DNA of 64,000 nt from Phlyctochytrium arcticum (GCA_025602905.1 JAHLKI010000028.1:124001-188000); one strand, 5' to 3'; shown: positions 11,947-20,941, numbered from the stretch's first letter. Notes: a model not told the origin generated them from the sequence alone. Numbers and translations are program-made.

Positions 11947-12966
11947 CTATCTAGTTAGGCTTTGAGTAGTTGGTGTCGAAAACGTCCAGGTTTTGCATGA
12001 TTCTTCCGTAACAAAACTTTCCAGATTTTCAATGAATTGAGTAAGTCGCTCGGTGGCAAACGGATCACCTTCCGTAACTTTGTCCTCGAGCCGGAAGTAG
12101 TGATTCAGCAGTCTTTCCTCCGCTTCTTTCACTTGACGCTTTCTGTAGTTTCTGTAGATGTCGACTGGGCTGACCTCTTCTCGTTCCACTGCTACGCGAA
12201 CCTTCGTCTCATATACCTCAAAACCACACTCATCAAACAAAAGTGCAAACTGATCCCAAACCTCATCGGTCAATATGGTCTCCTCTGCAAACATATCAGC
12301 ATGAAAGGTATGTTTACATGGCAACAGGTATTGCCTGGCAAAGAGGCAGTTACAATCCAGAGTATCGTAGTCAGGGGCTGGCTTGCCTTTTGCGAGTCGG
12401 TACTCCACCGCCCTGTACTGGTCGATCAAAAGGCGTTGAATGGGCAATGGGAATCGAGCTATGTTTGGATGGTCTTCAGTATCCTTCAGAACCTTTGACC
12501 GAAACAAGATCTCAGCACGATCTGCCTCCAGGCGGCGCTGTGTATTGACTTTGCACAAGCCAACACAAGCTTTCTGAATACTAGAGAACCTTCCACAGTT
12601 AGTGTCTGCTTTGACCAATCGGTGATAGGACTCCAAGGGGTTTGTCGAGGTCACTTGTAGCAGGGTTGGCGAATGTTGCCGTGCGGCCATCGTCCAGCAA
12701 TCGAGCTCGGCGGGGTTCGTCCAGTTCTTCTCGAGGTAATCTGCAAGTTTTTCGGGAGCGTCCCTGATTGCCTCACGCAACAATCCGGTGGCTCCAATCA
12801 TCGTGGTCTTGTTGATTGCCTGAAGCATTTTCGCATACGTTGGCTTGTGCGTACCTATGCGCCGCATGAGAGTGCGGGCGACATGAACCTATGATAGTTC
12901 AAAGCATAGAAATGCGTTCTTTCACTCGGATCAAAACATTACCTTACAATACCGAACTTTGACCTC
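11947..12966 (-). pseudogene. C-terminal half of a MULE (Mutator-like) transposase
   Basis: The minus strand encodes the second half of a MULE transposase: KVHVARTLMRR, then STNPLESYHRLVK, and a SWIM-type zinc motif (CNCLFARQYLLPCKH, i.e. CxC...CxH). A 54-base intron (12889-12942) joins an upstream exon beginning EVKVRYCK to the rest. The exon starts exactly at the 60-base palindrome at 12967. Its first bases (gaggt, plus-strand acctc at 12962-12966) repeat the last bases of the N-terminal half at 46284-46288. The two halves would fuse in frame as ...GEEEV-KVRYC. The gene is therefore one half of a transposase split by insertion of the P unit. Confidence 0.8.
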
Positions 12967-13026
12967 TGTGATAGTGCACTTAAAATCCCATAGTATATAC
13001 TATGGGATTTTAAGTGCACTATCACA
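12967..13026. repeat. 60-base perfect palindrome at the P-unit terminus, copy 1
   Basis: The sequence from tgtgatagtgcac to gtgcactatcaca is its own reverse complement over all 60 bases, so a single strand could fold into a 30-bp hairpin. It begins TG and ends CA. In this copy one more base pair (c/g) extends it. It touches the MULE half directly. Confidence 0.95.
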
Positions 13027-13035
13027 GGGGAGATT

Positions 13036-13141
13036 CCAACTATGGGCCAACTATGCCCCAACTATGCGGCAACTGTGAAGCCCGCTATGTGACCTTACTA
13101 TAAGGCCGCTTCTCCACTATGTGACCTTATGATAAGGTCGC
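13036..13141. promoter_or_regulatory. Iteron-like array and hairpins, possible replication origin, copy 1
   Basis: Four tandem 11-base units of the form ccaactatgSS run from 13036 to 13079, the last degenerate (gcaactgtgaa). They are followed by two copies of 'ctatgtgacctta...ataagg', each with inverted halves (for example gaccttat/ataaggtc). Repeats of this kind next to a terminal palindrome and a replicative helicase gene resemble origins. The function is inferred. Confidence 0.45.
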
Positions 13142-13628
13142 CTCCATCAAACATCGAGCCATCTCACACATTATGAATCATTCCTCTCCATATTTCATCG
13201 AGTGGTGCCGCTTGTCACGGGAAAGGGACTTCCACATTACACCGTGTAATAGGCTGCTTACGTAAGCATCGTGTCTCATCTCCTCACACTCTATCCAAAA
13301 AAGCAACGACCCCCCGGGTTGATCGTTGCTCTCCTTTCAGAGATACCAAATTTATCTTTTAGTGACCTTGGTGAAGACACTGTATCGAGCCATCGAGACC
13401 TGAATCGTTGTGAATCGCTTATGGAGCGGGCCCTTTACGGGACTTTCAATCCTTTATAACATTCTCCGTAATATCGATATAACGCAATATCGATAATCTA
13501 GGATCATCGGGATCATCAGGAGTATCGATATCGCCCCCTGATATTGCTATGTCCCTCTCTGTGTCATTTTTTAATCTCCCCCGATTCTTCAACTTCTCAC
13601 TTATTGAAATGTTTGATTCATTCCCCCG
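13142..13628. other. P-unit leader, noncoding, hairpin-rich
   Basis: No gene is seen. Short inverted repeats include ttacaccgtgtaa, gcttacgtaagc and agcaacga...tcgttgct. A 'gataatctaggatcatc' segment near 13471-13538 is a diverged version of the G6...C6 motif found at the right end of the unit. Confidence 0.5.
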
Positions 13629-13880
13629 ATTGAATCTAACACTTCTAGCCCTTTTTCACCCTCTTTTTTGCCTCTCTCATTCTCAATTTCATTTTACTTT
13701 TTTAAAAAACGTTTTTCTTTTCTCTTTGTCAAATTTTTACAAAAATACCGGCTAGAATGGCTAGGTTTTCTCTCTTCATGTTTTTTTCTACATAAATAAA
13801 AAAAAAAGAATCTCTTTTCTCCATGTTTCTAGACAAAAAAAACCTAGATCGAAAAGGCTATGTCTAGTCTATGATCCTCT
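13629..13880. repeat. Left inverted repeat of the P-unit gene module, copy 1
   Basis: About 250 bases, the reverse complement (with differences) of 16971-17220. Shared landmarks in the left orientation are cacttctagccc, tgcctctctcattctc, ataccggctagaatggctagg and ggctatgtctagtctatgat. The inner edge overlaps the 3' end of the Cys-rich gene. The pair brackets the three-gene module and each arm sits at the 3' end of a gene. Confidence 0.85.
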
Positions 13881-14081
13881 TCTTTCTTCCTTTTTCTCAT
13901 ACATCTTTAATGCGCAGTACGCACATTTATCGGTCCAACTTTGTCTGTCTCTTGGCACTTTCCCGATACACCCAGTCGCTTTATTGACACAAGGCTTAAA
14001 GGAAGTCCAACACCGGTCACAATAGGTCTTTGCATTTCGAATTGTTGTGTTACAATCGGTAGTTTTACAAGGTTTCGGCAT
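13869..14081 (-). CDS. Small Cys-rich (zinc-ribbon-like) protein, P unit copy 1
   Basis: A 70-residue protein with regularly spaced cysteines: CKTTDC near the N-terminus, YCDRCW, CVNKATGC, then CAYC before a basic tail. The CxxC pairs suggest two small zinc knuckles. I do not know the family. It is identical in the second P copy (47191-47403) and remains intact while the helicase is broken. It could be a structural, regulatory or DNA-binding protein of the element. It is transcribed away from the helicase, behind the HTH gene. Confidence 0.65.
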   Translation of the reverse strand: MPKPCKTTDCNTTIRNAKTYCDRCWTSFKPCVNKATGCIGKVPRDRQSWTDKCAYCALKMYEKKEERRGS

Positions 14082-14119
14082 TGTATGACAATGTTTAACT
14101 ATATACTTCTACTGAATGT

Positions 14120-14329
14120 TTAAATGACATTGCGGGTTGCAACTCTTGGTATCCGGTGGATTTTTGCATCGAGATATGTGTGCTTCTCTGGATGTTTCAG
14201 TATTTTATGTGCTGTTACATGCGAAATGCCGAGTTTTTGTGCAAGTTCTCGAATACTGGCTGCCATGACAATCTTTTGTTCATCGAGAAATCGGACAATA
14301 GCAATATAATCAGAATCCGATGCTGGCAT
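14120..14329 (-). CDS. Small helix-turn-helix protein, P unit copy 1
   Basis: A 69-residue protein whose centre reads as a helix-turn-helix (SIRELAQKLGISHVTAHKIL: helix, GIS turn, recognition helix). It is divergently placed from the PrimPol-helicase with about 130 bases between the start codons, the usual arrangement for a repressor acting on both promoters. It is the same in copy 2 (47442-47651). The role as element regulator is inferred from position and fold. Confidence 0.65.
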   Translation of the reverse strand: MPASDSDYIAIVRFLDEQKIVMAASIRELAQKLGISHVTAHKILKHPEKHTYLDAKIHRIPRVATRNVI

Positions 14330-14462
14330 TGTTCAATAGTTTACTACTATTAGCCTATCTTTATATAATATTACACTGATATTTTTGAAATCCGCTATGC
14401 GTTTGCTAGTATTTAAAGTTCTGTTTGGTGATTAATAGGATAGGACAACATTTTATCACAGA
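14330..14462. promoter_or_regulatory. Divergent promoter between HTH and PrimPol genes
   Basis: An AT-rich 133-base gap between two divergent start codons. It contains tatataatatta near 14362, which could serve as a TATA element. Copy 2 differs by one base here (ctatctttata versus ctatctgtata). No operator could be assigned with confidence. Confidence 0.4.
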
Positions 14463-16970
14463 ATGCCACAAACAGAACTTTTCAAATACGCGAAGAAAAT
14501 GAAGCGCGCCAATCCCGCATTTGTTCCCATTCCCGCGTCTACAGTGACAAAAAGACCGCTTGGGAAATGGTCACTAAACAATTATCTATTTGAGCGGGAC
14601 TTTCCCAAGCGTGAAGGATGGGAATCTAACTGTAATATCGGTTTATTGGTATCCGACGAATATTGTTGATGTTGACGCAAAACCTCCGGCTGTTAATGGA
14701 AAAAAGAACACTTACTCGAATAATCACGGAACTGTGGATTTCCAAACGCTTATCGAGCAAAACGAACCACTTCCTGTCACTTTAACTGTTACTACTCCTA
14801 GCGGAGGGAAACATTACTATTTTTCATTAACCGGTAAAGAAGGAGAAGAAAGACTTAAGAACTGGACATCCTGCATGAATGTCAATAATCGTTTAATCGC
14901 TGTTGACATTAGAAAAAAGGGCGGTTATGTTATGTGCCCACCCTCTTTAAAAGGAACAAAACGCTACAGATGGGACACTAACGATGAATTCAATGTTCCC
15001 ATGGCGCCTTTTCCGAATTGGATTCTAAAAAACATCACGACTACAATGACCAAGCATCAAAAACATTTTGAGATGCAAAACTACACAAGCAATCCAGTTG
15101 AAAATACAGAGTTAAACGATGAAGATGTCGAAACTCTCATGTCGAGCAAATTTTGGCAGAATTGCTTCAAAATTGCAAGTTCGTCTACTGTTAACAATTT
15201 GTATATCATCACCGCCACAGCACCTTATTATTGTGACATTTGTGAAAGACAACATATAACAAACTCTAATCATCCATTTCTGGTAAGAAATAACGGTATT
15301 TTAAAATTTGTTTGTCGTCCTGGTAAAGGATTTAATCGAACTCTCGATATTGACTATTTAAAGTTGTGGGAAGATTTTCATCCACCTACTAAAACACTTA
15401 TTGAAAATATGGATGTTTCTAATCGGGCTGTTTCTGAATTACTTTTTCAACACCTCAATAATACCGTCTTACCTACGGCTAACATGAACAAATGGTTGGT
15501 CTTTGATGAGAAAACCGGAGTATGGAGAGAAGAATTTCGGAATGTTATTTTACGTCCGGTTACGGACTATTTCGTGAAATTAGTAAAGGAACTTTCCCAA
15601 ATTTGCTTAAAGTTGCGAGCAGTGGATTCTCTCCAAAGTAATACATGGGAATCACGAATGACAGCGGCGACCGATTTAGACCACTCGCTATCCATGACTA
15701 GTAAGAAAAATGATCACTTGGCAGCACTTTTTGAATTGATACGCGATAGTCGTAAAGACGCACTGTTCAACACGAAACGGGGGCTTCTTCATTGTGCCAA
15801 TGGTGTTTATGACTTGGAAAAAGAAGAATTCAGAGAAGCACGACCTGATGATTATTCTACCGTGTCGTCTAATATAAAATACTTGAACTACGATGAGCAT
15901 CCAAAGGAGAAGCGAGATATCATCGAGAAATTTCTTGATGATGTAATGCTGGGACGTACTGAATTAATCGAATTTTTGCTGAAAATCATGTCATCAACAT
16001 TAGACGGATATGTGCGAGATCAATTCTTCTTTTTCTTTCATGGTGTGGGTGCCAATGCAAAGTCACTTTTGATAAAACTATTGAAGATATGTTTAGGTGA
16101 TTATGGTGCAACCATTCCTTCAGCACTTGTTACTAAAGCAAATGTGAATGCCCAGGCAGCATCTCCCGCTTTGGTGGCTCTAGCACACAAGCGGGGGTCA
16201 TTTTTAACTAGGGGACAAAGTTCTCTTTACGGAATTCTTGAAAATGGTGGCTGGAGGGGATCAGACAAGCGGAAGAGCACTTTACAAAGAACAAGTTGTT
16301 GTTGATCTTATGACAAAGGTGTTTATTGCTGTGAATGATTTACCAAATATTGAGGATAAAACACCGCGGTTTCTGGCGAAAAGTTGTTATAATCCCTTTT
16401 GATTGTTCATTTACTGACGATCCTAAACTACCCCATGAAAAAAAAATCATTGAAAGATACGAGGAAACCCTTCTACAATGTGCTGATACTTTTCTGGCAC
16501 TTTTGATCAAAACTTACATCACGAGTTACAAAAAAGACGGGATTCGTCGTGTTGACCATCCAAAGATTGTTACTGATTTGGTTTCCAAATATGAAGAATC
16601 ACAAAATATCCCTCTCCAGTTTGTGAATGGATCCATATCTAAAACGAACGACAAAAACATGATTATTAGTACAGCAAGCATTGATGAAGCATTTAACAAC
16701 TTTTGCCGAGCAAAAGGAATCACAAAGAACTCGCAGATTGTTAAACATCTCTATGAAATGTTGGATAAGTTGTTTCCCCCTAAAAATGAACGTCGTCAAG
16801 TGTGGAGTGATGGGAAAAATGTACGCGCATGGGTTGGTGGCCGGCTGTTGAACGATTGGGAACTTGCAGGTGATGATGATGAAGTGTATGAGAATGTCAA
16901 CAAAAAGACCTCCGGGAAAAATGGGACGCTCGTGCAGCGAGCAACTCAGCAATGGTACGCTGAAGAATGA
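14463..16970 (+). pseudogene. PrimPol-SF3 (D5-like) primase-helicase, frame-broken, P unit copy 1
   Basis: Predicted replication protein. The N-terminal part is an archaeo-eukaryotic primase/PrimPol domain: NIGLLVSDEY, the catalytic DVDAKP, GGKHYYF, and VDIRKKGGYVMCPPS. The middle is D5_N-like (LVFDEKTGVWREE). The C-terminal superfamily-3 helicase has Walker A GVGANAKSLL and, in another frame, VAGGDQTSGRALYKEQ and WRKVVIIPFD. Coding runs through three consecutive frames (14463-14669, 14590-16305, 16335-16970), so at least three shifts are needed, near 14660, before 16255 and near 16370. The same breaks occur in copy 2, so they predate duplication or reflect unusual decoding. The copy 1 C-terminus differs from copy 2 by a one-base deletion near 16907. 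Confidence 0.85.
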
Positions 16971-17220
16971 AGAGAATCATAGACTAGACATAGCCTTTTT
17001 GAACTAGGTTTTTTTTGTCTCGAAACATGAAGAGAAAAGAGATTTTTTTTTTAAATTTTGTAGAAAAAAACATGAAGAGAGAAATCCTAGCCATTCTAGC
17101 CGGTATTTGAGAGATATTTCTTGAAACAGAAATGAAAAACGTTTTTTATAAAAGTAAAATGAAAATGAGAATGAGAGAGGCAAAAAAAAGGCCGAAAATG
17201 GGCTAGAAGTGTGAGGAATC
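16971..17220. repeat. Right inverted repeat of the P-unit gene module, copy 1
   Basis: Partner of 13629-13880 in inverted orientation. It begins right after the helicase stop codon with atcatagactagacatagcc. A run of ten T's here is eleven in copy 2. Confidence 0.85.
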
Positions 17221-17255
17221 AATAGTAACATCCCCCCATAGCACACCCGTAAAAA

Positions 17256-17334
17256 GGGGGGTCAAATCGTTGATCTTGATAATCTCGATAATCTAGGATC
17301 ATCAGGAACATTAGGATTATCGATATTACCCCCC
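17256..17334. terminator. G6...C6 nested hairpin motif, P unit copy 1
   Basis: A 79-base motif opening with ggggggtcaaatcg and closing with tattacccccc, with an internal inverted pair cgataatct/aggattatcg. Similar motifs occur at 18417-18494, 24753-24830 (inverted) and 50580-50658. One lies between two convergent genes. A transcript-end or packaging role is possible but inferred. Confidence 0.45.
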
Positions 17335-17490
17335 TTTTTTCCTATATGACATGGGATATTTTGTAAAAACAAAGTCCAAACTCTGACATAATGTCGGACT
17401 TTTTTTAAAGTTTGTGTTATTTGCTAGACTTATCAGGATACAAAAGAACAACAAGACGATCAGAATCATTGCTTTAACCCCCCATTCAGA

Positions 17491-18392
17491 ATGTACCGCA
17501 CGGCTCAACAAACTCCAAATCTCATCGAGGATGTGTACAAGAACTTGAAGAAAATAGACGAGTCTTTCTGGGCAATTGGTGAAAGGGCTGAACCAATGAG
17601 TGAGATTATCGAAAAATGGACTCCCATTCATGAAGCCGGACCGTACATTTTCGAACATTTGGATTCTATCCGCGAAATTCAAAAGTCTTTTGATCAACTT
17701 ATGAAGATTCACTTGGAGTGTGACGAAGATGAAGAGGAAGAAGCAAGAAATCTCTACAATGAGACGGAACTCCTACTATATGATATAGTGGCAAACATTG
17801 ACTCGGTTTCACCGGACATGTTTAAAAAATCGTCGACACCTACACCAGAACCAGAACCAGAACCAGCACCTATACACCAGAACCAGAACCAACACCACTC
17901 CCTTCAACCCAGCCAGTACTTCAACAAATGTACGTGCCCGACCCCACACAAGAGATTGAAACTCCACAACCTTCGCCAAGTAAACACGAACTGAAGAAAA
18001 GGGAACGTTTTCAAAAGGAAAGAGAGAGTCTGGTAGACACCATGCGAAATGTTGTCAAATCTTTTAAAATGGATGGACATTACGAGAGCCAGGAGAATTT
18101 CAAACGCTTTTTCTTTCTCAATCTGTCAACACATACAAAATCACGAGGCACCAATAAGAAGATCACCAAAGAATCGGTTTGGAGACTATACGAAACAGTG
18201 ATGGAAACGGACAGATTTGTACAAGTTCATCAGTATTTCTGCAAAGAATGTGACAATTTCTGGAAAAGAGGATGCTGCGATAAGTACAAAAAGTCAACTC
18301 GTGGGAATCGACTGTGGATTGTCAAGAATGCATGTTTTCCAGACAAGTTTCATGAGCATTGTCGCGAAGGCGCAAAATGTGGAAAATGTTGA
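17491..18392 (+). pseudogene. Element protein of unknown function, frame-broken (A unit, left)
   Basis: About 300 residues in two frames. The first part is acidic and helical (DEDEEEEARNLYNETELLL). Then comes a Pro-Glu repeat linker (PTPEPEPEPAP), a basic stretch (KHELKKRERFQKERE) and a Cys-rich C-terminus (CKECDNFWKRGCCDKY ... HCREGAKCGKC) that probably binds zinc. The frame changes inside the PEPEP repeat near 17870 (ORFs 17491-17994 and 17928-18392), where one extra base explains the break. The same break is in the right arm. I do not recognise the family. Confidence 0.6.
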
Positions 18393-18416
18393 AAGGTAGT
18401 TTCAAGGCTTAAGAAC

Positions 18417-18494
18417 GGGGGTCAAATCGTTAATCTTGATAATCTCGATAATCTAGAATTATCAGGAACAATAGGATTATCGAGATAACCCCCC
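18417..18494. terminator. G6...C6 hairpin motif between convergent genes
   Basis: A version of the motif at 17256-17334 (gggggtcaaatcg ... ataacccccc) placed between the A-unit gene (plus) and the integrase remnant (minus). That position fits a bidirectional transcript end. Confidence 0.45.
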
Positions 18495-18504
18495 ACCCCC
18501 CCAT

Positions 18505-18924
18505 AAATCGTGCTTTTGCTTCTGCCGAAATATTTTCATCACCCCGCTCCATTTCGTTTGGAGAAAACCCTGTTGCTGTTTACTTTACCGAATTGATATT
18601 GTCAATAACTGTCTGAAGATTATTAACCCATTTTTTATCATTATTTGACCCCATGATTTGGTCTAACTGACGTTTAATATCGCCTCCTCTTCTCTCAACG
18701 TACGCATTACTTTGCGGTCTGGCTACTTGTGAATAAAAATGTTTGATTCCATTATCACCGAGTTCCCTTTTGAAAGATTTATTGAAATTGCGCGCCTTGA
18801 TCCGTTTGCATTATTGAGATTTTCTTTCCTTCTCGTCGAGCATTGCCAAGGCACTTCTTTAATGCTTCGGTCACTTCTTCTTCACTTTCGCCTCTAAGTG
18901 GAGCAGCATATCCTTTTAGCGACA
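18505..18924 (-). pseudogene. Retroviral-type (DDE) integrase remnant, left
   Basis: The minus strand encodes a broken rve-type integrase core related to Polinton-like integrases: GYAAPLRGESEEEVTEAL, MQTDQGAQF (second catalytic Asp), then in another frame ARPQSNAYVERRGGD (catalytic Glu kept) and TGFSPNEME. The region of the first catalytic Asp is replaced (SSMSLKGYAAP). There is a frameshift after GAQFQ and a stop before TGFSPN. From 18662 toward lower coordinates it lies within the 1235-base identical arm. Confidence 0.75.
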
Positions 18925-18993
18925 TGGATGAAATGTAGAATGTTGTGTGGATTGTATAAATCAAATGTATTGTGATCTTTCCTATGTAAATGA

Positions 18994-19215
18994 TCAATTA
19001 TTCGGTTCAAACTCGTAAATTGCTTCCCTATTGTCTCCAAAATCTCCAAGCGGAACCCACGAATTGTCTTGTGGGTTGTTATACCCGACCCACTTAACAA
19101 GGAATTCGACAACTTCCTCTCCATCTACCATGCGAGTTCGCTTGTCAATGATGTAGTCTACCTCGTAATATCCTTCCTGATTTGGTGGAGGATTGACGGG
19201 CTGAGCGGGTTGCAA
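18994..19215 (-). pseudogene. Chromodomain fragment
   Basis: The minus strand encodes a chromodomain: YYEVDYIIDKRTR, VEFLVKWVGYNNPQDNSWVP, ending FEPNN and a stop. Chromodomains form the C-terminus of Polinton and chromovirus integrases, where they bind modified histones. Here it precedes the integrase core in reading direction instead of following it, so it is probably the tail of a different integrase copy. Its upstream part is cut off near 19247 by the Crinkler unit. Confidence 0.75.
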
Positions 19216-19430
19216 AAGTCCTTGGAGGGCGAGGATCTATATGAATGCACTGTACTGGTTCTAGTGCTGCATCTAGTGCTGCCTCTAGTACACTACTGCC
19301 CTCTGCACAGAACCGATGTTTTCACGCCGCCCACGCGCTGCTTTTTGATATCTGTGCCACTGACTGCAGTTGTTGACTGACTGACCATTCCAGTAGCCGA
19401 AATACGGCAAGCAAGATTCAGGAAACAACC

Positions 19431-20941
19431 ATGACGACAATTTGGTTTCAACTAACTACTGCCAACGGCAAGAGAGTACCTGGAACAGTTGATTTTGTCG
19501 AACTGGCGAAAACTTCGACTGTGGGCAATCTGCGCGATGCTGTGAAGGGGAAGTGCGCCAACGACTTGGAGAAGGTGGACGCAAACAAACTCCTTGTGTA
19601 CGCCAACGCAGAAGCACTAAAGAGGGACAAAGACGAACCCGAACCCAAGCACTGGTTGAAAGCGGGGAAAACGCTGGACTCGGTACTGGAAGAAGCAAAA
19701 GACCACTCGGATGAGAACCCGCTGCTGATTGTGGTGCCGGAGCGAGTCCCGCCGACAAATAGTGGTAAGGGAGGGGTTCGTGTCGAGTATTTATAGCGTC
19801 TTTGCTAACGATTCAGTTTGTCCCGCTTTCTCTTTGGCCTCTTCACCTCTACCTGCATTTCTCGCATGTAGATGCTGCCGTCGAAACGGGCGTGGTTCGT
19901 CTGCAGTTGTTCCTTGGAAAGGCAAAAAAACCCAACTTAAATACAAATGTGCCCACGTTCAATCATAAGATTCACATCCCGAGTTATCTAGTTCAACATG
20001 GCTTGCGCACCATTTTTCGAATTGATGGCGAGAAAGACGTCGACATTCCAACGGACAGCAACGGGTATACCATTCTTACATGGGAGGCGAAAAAGGTGTA
20101 CAAGATCCGCGGTCGACAGGCTGGGGATGCAGATCAAGAGATTTCATTTTCCTCAGACCATGCAAAAGACCTTTTTAAGGTGGAAGATGATTTCAACATC
20201 AAAGACTCATCATTGTTTTTGACAATGACAACTGCCGTGGAAGTGCCGGAAAAATCGATTGATTATGTTTGCCATTTCCTGACAATTTTCTGCAAGCACC
20301 ACACGAAGAGGTTGGAATCGTCGCGACGCTTTGTTGTGGGGCTTTTCTTGAATGAAGCCATTGATCAAGTAGCGATAAGCCTATCCCGTCTCATCATTGA
20401 TGAGGAGATGGAGATATCCGTTATTACTGAAGTGAACAAACGACCTGGAAAGCCATTTCTTGTCAAGTATCATGGCGCAGTTGATTTTGCGGTTGGTCAT
20501 GCTGTTCGGGTTGGGGAGCGACTACGGAATGACACTGCAGTCGTTGCAATTGAGGTGAAGCGAGGTACGACTTATGCTGAATCAGAAGCACAAGTGCTTG
20601 CGCAAGCGGCGACATCGCTTTTGGTGCGACAGAAACAGAAACGAGGGTGGCAACTCGGGGAGGACGTAGTCTATTATATCCGAACCACTGGCGAAACATG
20701 GGAGTTTGGACGGCTAATCTCGGAGGGCGACGGTTCCCTCCTGAGGGAAAAAAGCGAGTCGGTGTACCTAGACTTGTCGTCGGAATCAGTAGACCGCGGG
20801 GAGGTAGGGCAAGTCCTGTCTTGGTTCGTATTTATCTTGAACAAGGCAAAGGACTCTAGTCCCCGCGCTTCCTTGGTAGAATTACGCCCGGATTCTAGAG
20901 TGGAGAATCTGGCGAGTAGAGTTAGTAGGTTGAACGTATAA
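19431..20941 (+). CDS. Crinkler (CRN) family protein with PD-(D/E)xK nuclease-like domain
   Basis: The CDS joins 19431-19764 and 19872-20941 across a 107-base GT-AG intron, giving 467 residues. Residues 1-105 resemble the ubiquitin-like CRN header (WFQLTTANGKRVPG ... HWLKAGKTLDSVLEEA ... NPLLIVVPE). The C-terminal part resembles a restriction-endonuclease fold: GAVDFAVG, then VAIEVKRG (E-x-K), then EAQVLAQAA and YYIRTTGETWEFGRL. Crinkler proteins are known as effectors in oomycetes and as large families in chytrids, and the nuclease class has been linked to transposon proteins. No signal peptide is evident. The frame is intact while the partner NTPase is broken. Whether it is a host effector or the element's nuclease is open. 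Confidence 0.8.

Larger units (their letters stand above)
12967..17430. mobile_element. P unit copy 1: PrimPol-SF3 helicase virus-like element
   Basis: A 4464-base unit repeated in the same orientation at 46289-50754. By eye I found three substitutions (near 14363, 15622, 16824) and two single-base length differences. Order from the left: 60-base palindrome, iteron-like array, hairpin-rich leader, left inverted repeat, Cys-rich gene (minus), HTH gene (minus), divergent promoter, PrimPol-helicase (plus), right inverted repeat, G6...C6 hairpin motif. It is more AT-rich than the host genes. The right boundary is where the two copies diverge (ttgctagact|). No capsid, packaging ATPase or protease gene is visible inside. 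Gene content points to a small virus-derived replicon, perhaps part of a Polinton-like element. Confidence 0.85.
17428..18662. repeat. 1235-base inverted repeat, left arm (A unit)
   Basis: The reverse complement of 24585-25819, with no difference noticed by eye and equal length. It starts acttatcagg exactly where the two P copies diverge and ends inside an integrase remnant (ccccatgatttggt). It carries one element gene and a G6...C6 motif. Sequence inside the arms (integrase remnants) is related but clearly diverged. Confidence 0.85.

Noticed and set aside
12967..13026. The palindrome as an independent 60-base fold-back MITE
   Set aside because: Possible on its own features (TG...CA, 5-base duplication), but in both copies it is joined to the same P-unit sequence, so I treat it as the P-unit terminus. 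A solo copy elsewhere would reopen this.
13271..13459. 62-codon frame in the P-unit leader
   Set aside because: It overlaps hairpins (agcaacga...tcgttgct), has no coding character, and no promoter or partner is seen.
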